Source: Candidatus Pullichristensenella stercorigallinarum
GTDB lineage: Bacteria; Bacillota; Clostridia; Christensenellales; Aristaeellaceae
Assembly: GCA_018712945.1 (NCBI GenBank)
Contig: DVFZ01000051.1
Span: 1 to 64,000, forward strand
Direction: 5' to 3'
Length of the DNA stretch: 64,000 bases
The notes below the pieces were generated by a model. That model saw only the letters and a list, made by a program, of their open reading frames with translations. It was not told the DNA's origin and made no database searches. Positions within the stretch are counted from its first letter, which is position 1, and each line of letters opens with the position of its first letter. Below are positions 23,731 through 30,885 of this stretch, one piece after another. The translations under genes and the position numbers were made by a program.

Positions 23731-23801
23731 ACCATTTTGCGGCGCGGGGCGGCCCCTTGCCGGGCTTCCCGCGCCAATCTGACCGTAAAGGAGTTACCTG
23801 T

Positions 23802-25247
23802 ATGCAGGTTCGCACACGCTTCGCGCCCAGCCCCACGGGATATCTGCACCTGGGCGGTCTGCGCACGGCGCTTTACACCTATCTGTTTGCCCGCCGCAAC
23901 GGGGGCAAGTTCATCCTGCGCATTGAGGACACCGACCAGGAGCGCGAGGTGCCCGGCGCGGTGGAAAAAATTTACGCTTCGCTGGCGGCCGCGGGCCTGA
24001 CCTACGATGAAGGCCCGGATGTGGGCGGCGATTACGGCCCCTATATCCAGACCCAGCGGCGGCATCTCTATCTGCCTTACGCGCAGGAACTGGTCAAGCG
24101 CGGCGGCGCGTATTACTGCTTCTGCACCAAGGAGCGGCTCGACGAGGCGCGCGCCCAGGCCGAAAAAGAGGGCAAGACGTTCAAATACGATAAACACTGC
24201 CTGCACCTTTCCCCCGAGGAAATCCAGCGGCGCATCGAGGCGGGCGAACCCTATGTCATCCGCCAGAACGTGCCCACCGAGGGCAAGGCGGGCTTTGACG
24301 ATTTGCTCTACGGCCATGTGGAGGTGGATTGCTCCACGCTGGACGACAACGTGCTCATCAAGGCCGACGGCCTGCCCACCTATAACTTCGCCAACGTGGT
24401 GGACGACCACCTGATGGCCATCACCCACGTCATGCGCGGCACGGAGTATCTTTCCAGCGCCCCGAAGTACAACCTGCTCTACGAGGCGTTTGGCTGGACG
24501 CCGCCAATCTATATCCACCTGCCGGTGGTGATGCGCGACGCCACGCGCAAGCTCTCCAAGCGCTATGGCGACCCCTCGTTTGAGGACCTTCTGGACATGG
24601 GCTATCTGCGCGACGCCATCATCAACTTCATCGCCCTGCTGGGCTGGAGCCCGCGCAGCGAGCGCGAGTTTTTCACCCTCGAGGAGCTGGAGGAGTGCTT
24701 CGACGTAGAGGGGCTGAACAAGTCGCCCTCCATCTTCGATATGGACAAATTGACCTGGTTCAACGCCGAATACATGCGCAAGTTGTCCTTCGAGGAGTTC
24801 TACGAGCTGGCCAGGCCGTGGATGGCCAGGGTGCTCGACCCCGAGCGCTTCGATTTGCGCCGCCTGGCGGAGCTTTTGCAGGCGCGCATCGAGGTTTTGA
24901 ACCGCATACCGGGCATGATCGGCTTCTTGGCGGAAATGCCCGAGTTTGACAACGACCTTTACAACCACAAAAAGATGAAAACCAACCCCGAAATCGCCCG
25001 GCAGGCGCTTGAGGCGGTTCGGCCCGTGCTGGAAGGGGTAGGGGAGTGGACCGAGCAGGCGCTGCACGACGCGGTGATGGCCTTCATTCCCGAAACGGGG
25101 CTGAAAAACGGCCAGGTGCTCTGGCCGCTGCGCATTGCCATTTCCGGCCTGGCCTCCACGCCGGGCGGAGCGTTTGAGATTGCCTATCTTCTGGGCAGGG
25201 AGGAGACGCTGCGCAGGCTGGACGCCTCGCTTCAAAAGCTGCAATGA
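23802..25247 (+). CDS. gltX: Glutamyl-tRNA synthetase
   Basis: A 481-residue class I synthetase charging tRNAGlu. APSPTGYLHLGGLRTAL is the HIGH-type signature at the N-terminus; RKLSKRYGD near residue 250 is the KMSKS loop. The C-terminal anticodon-binding helical domain follows. GGAG precedes ATG 23802, so the longer ORF start at 23757 is not used. Its stop overlaps the start of the next gene (ATGA), an unusual partner for gltX. Confidence 0.95.
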   Translation: MQVRTRFAPSPTGYLHLGGLRTALYTYLFARRNGGKFILRIEDTDQEREVPGAVEKIYASLAAAGLTYDEGPDVGGDYGPYIQTQRRHLYLPYAQELVKRGGAYYCFCTKERLDEARAQAEKEGKTFKYDKHCLHLSPEEIQRRIEAGEPYVIRQNVPTEGKAGFDDLLYGHVEVDCSTLDDNVLIKADGLPTYNFANVVDDHLMAITHVMRGTEYLSSAPKYNLLYEAFGWTPPIYIHLPVVMRDATRKLSKRYGDPSFEDLLDMGYLRDAIINFIALLGWSPRSEREFFTLEELEECFDVEGLNKSPSIFDMDKLTWFNAEYMRKLSFEEFYELARPWMARVLDPERFDLRRLAELLQARIEVLNRIPGMIGFLAEMPEFDNDLYNHKKMKTNPEIARQALEAVRPVLEGVGEWTEQALHDAVMAFIPETGLKNGQVLWPLRIAISGLASTPGGAFEIAYLLGREETLRRLDASLQKLQ

Positions 25248-26380
25248 ATATCGTCTATCCGGATTATGAGCGTTCCATCCTCTCCACGCTCTCCGCGCTG
25301 ACGGGCTATTTCGGCGCGCCGCTTGACTATCCGCCCCTGCCGGAGCTGAAGCCGTATCTGGACACAAAGCCTCTGCATGTAATGCTGCTTCTGCTGGACG
25401 GCATGGGCGGCTGGCCGCTGAAAAACGCGCTGCCGGAAAGCTCTTATCTGCGCGCGCACGAAATCGCCACCGTCACCAGCATCTTCCCGCCCACCACCGC
25501 CGCCGCCACTACGGCCTATTACTGCGGCAAATCGGCGCTGGAAAGCGGCTGGCTGGGCTGGCATCTGCACATGAAGGAATACGCCGCGGATATCATCGCC
25601 TTCAAGCGATCCACCTATTACACGGAAAAGAGCGTGGACGGCCCCTTCCCGGCCGGGGAGCTGATTCCCTACCAGACGGTGTTCGAGCGCATGAAGGGCG
25701 TTTGCGATACGCATGTGCTCTACGCCTTTGATTCCTATTCCGAGCACGGGGCGGATTTCCGCCACCGCGTATCCAGCTTTGCCGAAGTCACCAACACGCT
25801 GCGCATGATTTCGCGCGGCGATAAGCCGTCCTTCACCATCGCCTACTGGAACCAGCCGGACGCGAAGATGCACAAATACGGCGAAGGCTCCCCGGAAGTC
25901 ATGGCGGAGTTCAAATCGCTGGACGCGCAGCTGGCGGCGCTGCGGCCGCGGTTCAAGGATACGCTGCTGGTGATTACCGCCGACCATGGCATGGTCAATA
26001 CCACCGAGGCGGTGGATATCGCCAAAATTCCGGCGCTGCTGGAGCCGCTGGTGCTGCCGCCGTCCATCGAGCCGCGCGCCTCGGCCTTCTATGTGAAGCA
26101 CCACCGCCGCGCGGCGTTTGAAGCGGCGTTTCATGAATACTGCGGCGGGGACTTTTTGCTGCTTTCGCGCGAGGAAGTGCTTTCCTCCGGCCTGTTCGGG
26201 CGGGGCGAGCCGCACCCCAAGTTCGACGATTTCATCGGCGACTACCTGGGCGTGGCCACCGGCACGCGCTATTTCGCCTTCACCCTGCCCGGGGCCAAAC
26301 CCGGGGATCGACTGATTGGACAACACGCCGGGCTGACGGAAAACGAAATGCTGGTTTCCGTGCTGGCGGATAGGACGTGA
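25244..26380 (+). CDS. Alkaline-phosphatase-superfamily phosphodiesterase/phosphatase
   Basis: A 378-residue cytoplasmic protein of the nucleotide pyrophosphatase/phosphodiesterase type. LLLLDGMGGWP supplies the first metal-binding aspartate, IFPPTTAAATTAYYCG the nucleophile threonine, NQPDAKMHKYGEGS and ITADHGMVN the remaining metal ligands. There is no signal peptide. It overlaps gltX by 4 bases. The substrate is unknown; the adjacent PHP gene may act on the same kind of phosphoester. Confidence 0.85.
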   Translation: MNIVYPDYERSILSTLSALTGYFGAPLDYPPLPELKPYLDTKPLHVMLLLLDGMGGWPLKNALPESSYLRAHEIATVTSIFPPTTAAATTAYYCGKSALESGWLGWHLHMKEYAADIIAFKRSTYYTEKSVDGPFPAGELIPYQTVFERMKGVCDTHVLYAFDSYSEHGADFRHRVSSFAEVTNTLRMISRGDKPSFTIAYWNQPDAKMHKYGEGSPEVMAEFKSLDAQLAALRPRFKDTLLVITADHGMVNTTEAVDIAKIPALLEPLVLPPSIEPRASAFYVKHHRRAAFEAAFHEYCGGDFLLLSREEVLSSGLFGRGEPHPKFDDFIGDYLGVATGTRYFAFTLPGAKPGDRLIGQHAGLTENEMLVSVLADRT

Positions 26381-26382
26381 AC

Positions 26383-27090
26383 ATGAGAGATACGGGCTTT
26401 TATGTACAGATGCACCTGCATACGGCGGAATCGAGCCGTTGCGCGCGCGTGGGCGGCGCGGATATGGCGCGCGCCTGCAAGGAGGCCGGGTACGACCTGA
26501 TCGTCATCACCGACCACTTTTTCAACGCCAACATCAACGTGCCCTACGACATCCCCTGGAAAGAGCAGGTACACGGCCTGTTCGCGGGTTATCGCGCCGC
26601 CAAGGCCATGGGCGACAAAATCGGCCTGCGCGTGCTGCCCGGCTGGGAGACGTATACCGACGGCCCCGAATACCTCACCTATGGTCTGGGCGAGGAGTTC
26701 CTGCTTAAAAACCGCGATATCGCCCTGCTGCCCAAGGTGCAATACCTGCGCCGCGTGCACGAGGCGGGCGGCTACGTATCCCACGCCCACCCGTTCCGCG
26801 AGGCCAGCTACATTCCCCATTTCGACCCCGACCCCTATGGGCTGGACGCGGTGGAGGTGTTCAACGGCCGCCATATGGACCCTTCCTTTGATGAAAAGGC
26901 GCGCGCCTTCGCCAAGCGCTTCCACCTGCCCGGCACTGCCGGCGCGGACGCGCACAATACGTTGCACATCTACGATGGCGCGATGCGCTTTTTCTATCCG
27001 GTGACCACCTTTGACGAGATTTTCGCCGCCATCCGGAAGGGCGACTATGAAATTGTGCCGCATCTGAACGAACGGGCGACGGGATTTTGA
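26383..27090 (+). CDS. PHP-domain metal-dependent phosphoesterase
   Basis: A 235-residue PHP-fold protein. QMHLHTAESS holds the first metal-binding histidines, VITDHFF the second motif, YVSHAHPFRE the third and AGADAHNT the last. These residues bind a trinuclear metal centre in phosphoesterases of the family. ATG 26383 is chosen since AGGA lies 7 bases upstream; GTG 26377 is possible and would overlap the previous stop. It is the last gene of the gltX cluster and ends at a clear terminator. Confidence 0.85.
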   Translation: MRDTGFYVQMHLHTAESSRCARVGGADMARACKEAGYDLIVITDHFFNANINVPYDIPWKEQVHGLFAGYRAAKAMGDKIGLRVLPGWETYTDGPEYLTYGLGEEFLLKNRDIALLPKVQYLRRVHEAGGYVSHAHPFREASYIPHFDPDPYGLDAVEVFNGRHMDPSFDEKARAFAKRFHLPGTAGADAHNTLHIYDGAMRFFYPVTTFDEIFAAIRKGDYEIVPHLNERATGF

Positions 27091-27109
27091 CAGGGAATTC
27101 AAACGAATA

Positions 27110-27140
27110 AGCAGAGGCGAATGGCCTCTGCTTTCTTTTT
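27110..27140 (+). terminator. Terminator of the gltX cluster
   Basis: AGCAGAGGC and GCCTCTGCT pair around a short loop and are followed by TTCTTTTTG. Confidence 0.85.
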
Positions 27141-27217
27141 GCCAACTGCCGCGCGACGGCGCTTTGTTAAGATTCTATCAAATGTCGAGAAAAATTCCTG
27201 AATACTCTATTTTGCGC

Positions 27218-27246
27218 TTCACATATGAAACATTGTGTGGTATAAT
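27218..27246 (+). promoter_or_regulatory. Promoter-like element, copy 1 (antisense to HTH gene 1)
   Basis: TTCACA, 17 bases, TATAAT on the plus strand, pointing into the 3' end of the minus-strand HTH gene. An identical arrangement lies exactly 600 bases further on. Confidence 0.5.
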
Positions 27247-27333
27247 CAAAAAAACAAACCCTTATATATAAAATTATTCTGCGAGAGGGTAGATTTTTGA
27301 AGGCACATTTAAACGCTTTACCGGATGAAGCGT

Positions 27334-27723
27334 CTATTCCGCTTCATCGTCAGGCTTATTAACTCCTTTTACGATATCACGCACCACTTCGATAACCATA
27401 TCGGTGACTTTCTTGGGTTGCCCTTTGAGAAGCGTGTGTATGGTATCCACCTTCTCCTGTGTCAATGCATTGATGACCGGACTTGCGTCCAACTCTTTGT
27501 CCACGCAACCGGCAATCATGTCCTCTATTGGTACTTGGAGAATGAGGCAAATCTGCGCCAGACGTTCCAGATTGATGAGACGGTCGCCACGTTCTATTTT
27601 GCCAACGTGTCCGACGGAGACATCCATCTTTTCCGCAAGCATTTCCTGTGTGATATGCTTGGCCTTGCGCGCGGCTTTGATATGTTTGCCAAGTGTAAGG
27701 TAGTTAATCAAGATTTCGTCCAT
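27334..27723 (-). CDS. XRE-family HTH transcriptional regulator (duplicate 1)
   Basis: A 129-residue protein. Residues about 10-70 form a Cro/cI helix-turn-helix: LGKHIKAARKAKHITQEMLA, then VSVGHVGKIERGDRLI. The C-terminal 50 residues are unique to this pair. It is highly similar along its length to the product of 27940-28326, so the genes arose by tandem duplication of an about 600-bp unit. Base composition is more AT-rich than the neighbouring genes. No phage or integrase genes accompany it. Its targets may be the palindromes at 27787 and 27867. Confidence 0.85.
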   Translation of the reverse strand: MDEILINYLTLGKHIKAARKAKHITQEMLAEKMDVSVGHVGKIERGDRLINLERLAQICLILQVPIEDMIAGCVDKELDASPVINALTQEKVDTIHTLLKGQPKKVTDMVIEVVRDIVKGVNKPDDEAE

Positions 27724-27786
27724 TTAGAAGCCACCTCCAATACGGATACAAGAAACCGGTACTTTGTTAAGATTCTATCAAATATC

Positions 27787-27799
27787 GAGAATAATTCTC
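27787..27799. promoter_or_regulatory. Perfect palindrome, possible operator
   Basis: GAGAATAATTCTC stands upstream of the promoter-like element at 27818. The matching place in the first repeat unit has a degenerate version (GAGAAAAATTCCTG). Confidence 0.4.
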
Positions 27800-27817
27800 A
27801 TATATTTTATTTCGCGC

Positions 27818-27846
27818 TTCACATCTGAAGGATTGTGTGTTATAAT
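27818..27846 (+). promoter_or_regulatory. Promoter-like element, copy 2 (antisense to HTH gene 2)
   Basis: TTCACA, 17 bases, TATAAT, the same as at 27218-27246. A transcript from here would run antisense to the second HTH gene. Confidence 0.5.
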
Positions 27847-27866
27847 TGGACAAACAGGCCGTTATT

Positions 27867-27881
27867 AATAAGATTCTTATT
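27867..27881. promoter_or_regulatory. Candidate HTH operator 1
   Basis: AATAAGATTCTTATT, a perfect 6-3-6 palindrome. It shares its half-site AATAAG/CTTATT with the site at 28394-28414. Confidence 0.5.
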
Positions 27882-27917
27882 TTGAGGTGCATTTTATGCG
27901 GCGAAAGATAAACATAA

Positions 27918-27939
27918 GACGGGCAAATCAGCCCGTCCA
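27918..27939 (-). terminator. Hairpin after HTH gene 2
   Basis: On the minus strand GACGGGC, loop TGATTT, GCCCGTC, then TTATGTTTATCTTT, directly after the stop codon. Confidence 0.6.
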
Positions 27940-28326
27940 TCAGCCCTCGTTTTCGGGTGCGTCAAGTCCTGTTACAATGTCGTATACGACTTTTGTGACC
28001 ATATTGACAACCTTCCCGGGCTGTCCCTTGAGCAATGTGTGTATCGCGTCTACCTTCTCCTGTGTCAACACATTGATAGCCGGAATGGATTCCTTTTCCT
28101 GATCGACGCAACCGGCAATCATGTCCTCTATCGGCACTTGGAGGATGAGACAAACTTGCGCAAGCCGTTCAAGGTTGAGAAGTTTGTCGCCTCGCTCTAT
28201 TTGGCCGATGTAGCCAAGCGACACATCCATCTTTTCCGCAAGCATTTCCTGTGTCATATGTCTGGCCTTGCGGGCAATTTTGATGTGCTTGCCGATCATG
28301 GAATAGTTAATCAAGTTTCCATCCAT
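27940..28326 (-). CDS. XRE-family HTH transcriptional regulator (duplicate 2)
   Basis: A 128-residue paralogue of the product of 27334-27723. The HTH is IGKHIKIARKARHMTQEMLA, then VSLGYIGQIERGDKLL. The shared C-terminal stretch VDAIHTLLKGQPGKV is not from a domain I recognise. An extended palindrome (28394-28414) lies upstream of its start, consistent with autoregulation. Start is ATG 28324-28326 with GGAGG upstream. Confidence 0.85.
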   Translation of the reverse strand: MDGNLINYSMIGKHIKIARKARHMTQEMLAEKMDVSLGYIGQIERGDKLLNLERLAQVCLILQVPIEDMIAGCVDQEKESIPAINVLTQEKVDAIHTLLKGQPGKVVNMVTKVVYDIVTGLDAPENEG

Positions 28327-28393
28327 TCAATGGCTACCTCCAAATTCATCATTCATATTTTAGAATGACGAGGCGAATTGCTACCAGACAGCA

Positions 28394-28414
28394 ATAAATA
28401 AGAATCTTATTTAT
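28394..28414. promoter_or_regulatory. Candidate HTH operator 2
   Basis: A 21-base perfect palindrome with core AAATAAGAATCTTATTT between HTH gene 2 (minus) and the orphan gene at 28540 (plus). It may control both. Confidence 0.55.
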
Positions 28415-28539
28415 CAGCCTTTATTGTGAAAAATGTACGGAGAATGCCCAATATGCAAATCAATCATGGATAGAGAATATGCTTCATTATACGAAATACT
28501 TGCTGCAAAAATTACATGAGAAATAAAGGAGGCATACCC

Positions 28540-28962
28540 ATGGAATCCAACAACAACATCCGCTTTTCACCACCCCACGCGCAACCGGCTGCCCCGGAAG
28601 ATTCATTTCGCGAACCGCTTCAAGACGATGCGTCCCACGAAGAATGGCATGATGAAGGGGAACTTGACGACGGCTTGAATCCGTATTTCCAAAATCTGTC
28701 CAGAGCAGCCTATGAGGGCTTTCAGGCGGCCCTGAGAGTGTTCGAGAACCATCTCGATAGCATCCATGGCCCGAATCTGGATGACAAACCGGCAGAGCAA
28801 CGGTGGTATGACGGCGCGCTGCTCAAGCTCTTTGCGATTCTCATGCTCGTGGGGGAAACGCTGCCTTACTTTGAAGAAGATGAAAGGAAAGCGCTGACAA
28901 AAATCAACAGGGCCATCGAACGGGTCAAACTGCTGCGCAAGAAGTCTCAATCCTGCGATTGA
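28540..28962 (+). CDS. Hypothetical acidic protein
   Basis: A 140-residue protein I do not recognise. The first about 50 residues are polar, acidic and probably disordered (DDASHEEWHDEGELDDG). The rest is helical and ends in a basic helix (INRAIERVKLLRKKSQ). A hydrophobic segment LLKLFAILMLVGETL is short and more likely a buried helix than a membrane anchor. AAAGGAGG before ATG 28540 is strong evidence that it is translated. It is followed by a small HTH gene and preceded by the palindromic operator, so it may be the regulated partner of this islet. Confidence 0.6.
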   Translation: MESNNNIRFSPPHAQPAAPEDSFREPLQDDASHEEWHDEGELDDGLNPYFQNLSRAAYEGFQAALRVFENHLDSIHGPNLDDKPAEQRWYDGALLKLFAILMLVGETLPYFEEDERKALTKINRAIERVKLLRKKSQSCD

Positions 28963-29001
28963 ACCAAATGGGGCGATCCCGATTATAAGGAGGAAACAGC
29001 A

Positions 29002-29223
29002 ATGCACATCGACTTTGTGAAACTGGGCGCGTATATCCGGAATGCCAGAACGCAACAGGGCAAAACCCTCGAAGAAATGGCCAGCCAGACGGGTTGCTCG
29101 GCCGAATTTCTCCAAAACCTCGAAAAAGGGCAGCGAAAACCGGAATTGGAGGTGTTTTTCAAGCTCATAAGCGCCCTGAACCTGTCCGGGGATGAAGTCC
29201 TGGCAAATGTGGCCGGGGCATAA
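29002..29223 (+). CDS. Small XRE-family HTH protein
   Basis: A 73-residue protein that is almost only a helix-turn-helix: LGAYIRNARTQQGKTLEEMA, then CSAEFLQNLEKGQRKP. AAGGAGG lies before ATG 29002. It follows the orphan gene by 39 bases, in the same direction, and is probably co-transcribed. It is not closely similar to the two upstream HTH duplicates. Confidence 0.8.
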   Translation: MHIDFVKLGAYIRNARTQQGKTLEEMASQTGCSAEFLQNLEKGQRKPELEVFFKLISALNLSGDEVLANVAGA

Positions 29224-29238
29224 CCGCTCAGACAAAAA

Positions 29239-29273
29239 ACGCCCCGGCAGACGTTTCCCGTCCGCCGGGGCGT
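29239..29273. repeat. Hairpin flanking repeat B1, left
   Basis: ACGCCCCGGC and GCCGGGGCGT enclose AGACGTTTCCCGTCC. It probably acts as the terminator of the HTH gene. A near-identical copy lies at 29578-29611. Confidence 0.7.
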
Positions 29274-29577
29274 CCAGACTGTCAAAAAGGAAGGCAGGAC
29301 GGCCTGTAAAATCATTTCCGGCGAGAGGTTGAAAACCCGTTGGGTTTTTAAGTCGGCAGAGCCGACCGATTTTGACGATTTGAAAAATCGGCAAAATCGC
29401 CTCATGTGCGGCGGAAATTGGAGAGGGTGGCCGGAGGCGCAGAATCTACAGGATTCTGCGGTTTCGCCAAAGGCGAAACTGCCACGACTCAAATTGAAAA
29501 TTTGAGGCGCGGCACCCGGCGGGGGAGATACTCCCCCGTCCGCCAGCTTGTCAAAAATACTTTTTTGACAAGCTGAA
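29274..29577 (+). repeat. Dispersed repeat family B, copy 1
   Basis: About 304 bases with no gene. Shared with copy 2 are the opening GACTGTCAAAAAGG, CCTGTAAAATCATTTCCGGCGA, GGTTGAAAACC, a GTCGGC...GCCGAC stem and AAATTGGAGAGGGTGG. It closes with the hairpin AGCTTGTCAAAAA/TTTTTTGACAAGCT. Confidence 0.75.
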
Positions 29578-29611
29578 ACGCCCCGGCAGACGTTTCCCGT
29601 CCGCCGGGCGT
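29578..29611. repeat. Hairpin flanking repeat B1, right
   Basis: The same sequence as 29239-29273 with one G fewer, followed by TTTTC. It lies 10 bases from the stop of the minus-strand YkgJ gene. Confidence 0.7.
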
Positions 29612-29621
29612 TTTCCCCCGC

Positions 29622-30080
29622 TCAAAATACCCTGTATTGTCCTTCCAGCGCCGCCCACTTTTCCAAAAACGCCTCGCCCTCGGCGTCGGCGGCAATCAGG
29701 CGCACGGCCCGGCGCACGGCGCGCACGAATTCGGGGTCGAGGCCGCGCGTGCCGAAGCGGGCCAGCGGGCACATGGCCCGGGCGCGGCGGTCAATCTTCA
29801 CGCCCCAGCCCTTTTCGGTTTTTACCGGCGTGAGCGGGAAAATGCGGCAGGCCAAGGGGCGGTTTTCGCGCGCGCACGTCCCGTCGCAGGTGTAAATGGG
29901 CGCGAAATCGCTGTCCTCGCCGTGCAGGAGCGCCTCCTCGCCGGGAAACAGGTACATGCCGCCCTGCCCGTCCTCGTCCGCCTGGCAGCAGGCCGCGCCG
30001 CACAGCGCCCCGCAGTCGCTTTTCAGGGGCGTAAGGCCGCCCACCAGCGCCCGCGCCTGAAGCACGGTATCGGTATTCAC
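29622..30080 (-). CDS. YkgJ family cysteine-cluster protein
   Basis: A 152-residue protein with a cysteine-rich pattern: CGALCGAACC, then CDGTCARENRPLACRIFPL, then a last MCPLAR. This spacing fits the YkgJ/CxxCxxCC family, thought to bind a metal or Fe-S cluster. The ORF is open to 30326, but GGAGGG lies 6-7 bases before GTG 30078-30080. ATG 30084-30086, directly after that site, is the alternative. A TTGACT-17-TATCAT promoter lies upstream. Confidence 0.8.
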   Translation of the reverse strand: MNTDTVLQARALVGGLTPLKSDCGALCGAACCQADEDGQGGMYLFPGEEALLHGEDSDFAPIYTCDGTCARENRPLACRIFPLTPVKTEKGWGVKIDRRARAMCPLARFGTRGLDPEFVRAVRRAVRLIAADAEGEAFLEKWAALEGQYRVF

Positions 30081-30110
30081 GCGCATCCCTCCGCATTCCA
30101 TTTTTTTGCA

Positions 30111-30139
30111 ATGATACCATGGGTAAATTGTAAAGTCAA
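30111..30139 (-). promoter_or_regulatory. Promoter of the YkgJ gene
   Basis: Minus strand: TTGACT (30139-30134), 17 bases, TATCAT (30116-30111). Confidence 0.7.
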
Positions 30140-30149
30140 CCGTCCGCCC

Positions 30150-30178
30150 TTGCTTTTTGGCCGTTCCCGTTGTATAAT
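30150..30178 (+). promoter_or_regulatory. Ferredoxin promoter
   Basis: TTGCTT (30150-30155), 17 bases, TATAAT (30173-30178). Confidence 0.8.
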
Positions 30179-30210
30179 ATCCGTGTCTAATATAAGGAGG
30201 TGTATTTCCC

Positions 30211-30381
30211 ATGGCATATGTTATCAGCGACGATTGCATCTCGTGCGGCGCTTGCGCGGAGGAGTGCCCGGTTTCGGCCATCTCTGAAGGCGACGGCAAG
30301 TACGTCATCGATGCGGACACCTGCATTTCCTGCGGCGCTTGCGCGGGCGTTTGCCCCGTTTCCGCTCCCCAGGAGGGCTAA
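30211..30381 (+). CDS. 2[4Fe-4S] ferredoxin
   Basis: A 56-residue clostridial-type ferredoxin, too short for the ORF track. Two cluster motifs are complete: CISCGACAEECPVSA near the N-terminus and CISCGACAGVCPVSA near the C-terminus. It carries low-potential electrons in the cytoplasm, for example to or from oxoacid:ferredoxin oxidoreductases such as IorAB encoded 10 kb away. TAAGGAGGTG precedes ATG 30211 and a strong terminator follows, so it is monocistronic. Confidence 0.95.
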   Translation: MAYVISDDCISCGACAEECPVSAISEGDGKYVIDADTCISCGACAGVCPVSAPQEG

Positions 30382-30398
30382 TCATTCCGGTACAAATT

Positions 30399-30428
30399 CC
30401 GCCTCCTACCCTTGGGAGGCGGTTTTTT
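30399..30428 (+). terminator. Ferredoxin terminator
   Basis: CCGCCTCC, loop TACCCTTG, GGAGGCGG, then TTTTTT. Confidence 0.9.
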
Positions 30429-30535
30429 GCTGCCCGCCGTTTGTGACGAAAATCCAGCATTTATTGTATATCTTTTCCCCATGGCAGGATTGCGGGAACC
30501 GCGCGCGAAGTTATTAGATGGGGGAGTATACCCTT

Positions 30536-30847
30536 CGGACTGTCAAAAAAGGTATGCAGGACCGCCTGTAAAATCATTTCCGGCGACATGTGCGGCGGAA
30601 ATGCAGATATTTTTACGCAGGCAAATCCCATTTGCCGGAGGAAAAATATCTACCCAAGGTTGAAAACCTTTCAGGTTTTCAAGTCGGCCAGGGCCGACCA
30701 CTTTTGACAATTTGGAAAATTGGCAAAAGTGCCGCGCAATTTTTGCTTGTGCCGCGCAGCGGCGCGAGCAAAAATTGGAGAGGGTGGTAGTGGCGGGGGA
30801 GCTTGCTTCCCCGTCCACACAGGCTGTCGAACTTTTTCGACAGCCTG
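30536..30847 (+). repeat. Dispersed repeat family B, copy 2
   Basis: About 312 bases flanked by the direct repeat GTATACCCTT (30526-30535 and 30848-30857). It shares with copy 1 ACTGTCAAAAA, CCTGTAAAATCATTTCCGGCGA, the GGTTGAAAACC block, a GTCGGCC...GGCCGAC stem and AAATTGGAGAGGGTGG. It ends in the hairpin AGGCTGTCGAA/TTTCGACAGCCT. It has an extra inner stem (GCAGATATTT...AAAAATATCT) that copy 1 lacks. No coding capacity. Confidence 0.75.
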
Positions 30848-30885
30848 GTATACCCTTTTGCGATACAAAGGTTTGGAGGCCGTCC

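Noticed and set aside
27887-28102. 71-codon plus-strand ORF after the promoter-like element
   Set aside because: It has only a weak ribosome-binding site and is antisense to the convincing HTH gene. Kept only as a possible antisense transcript.
27160-29223. Prophage or integrative element
   Set aside because: Three HTH genes and AT-richer DNA hint at mobile origin, but no integrase, att-like repeats, phage structural or replication genes were seen.
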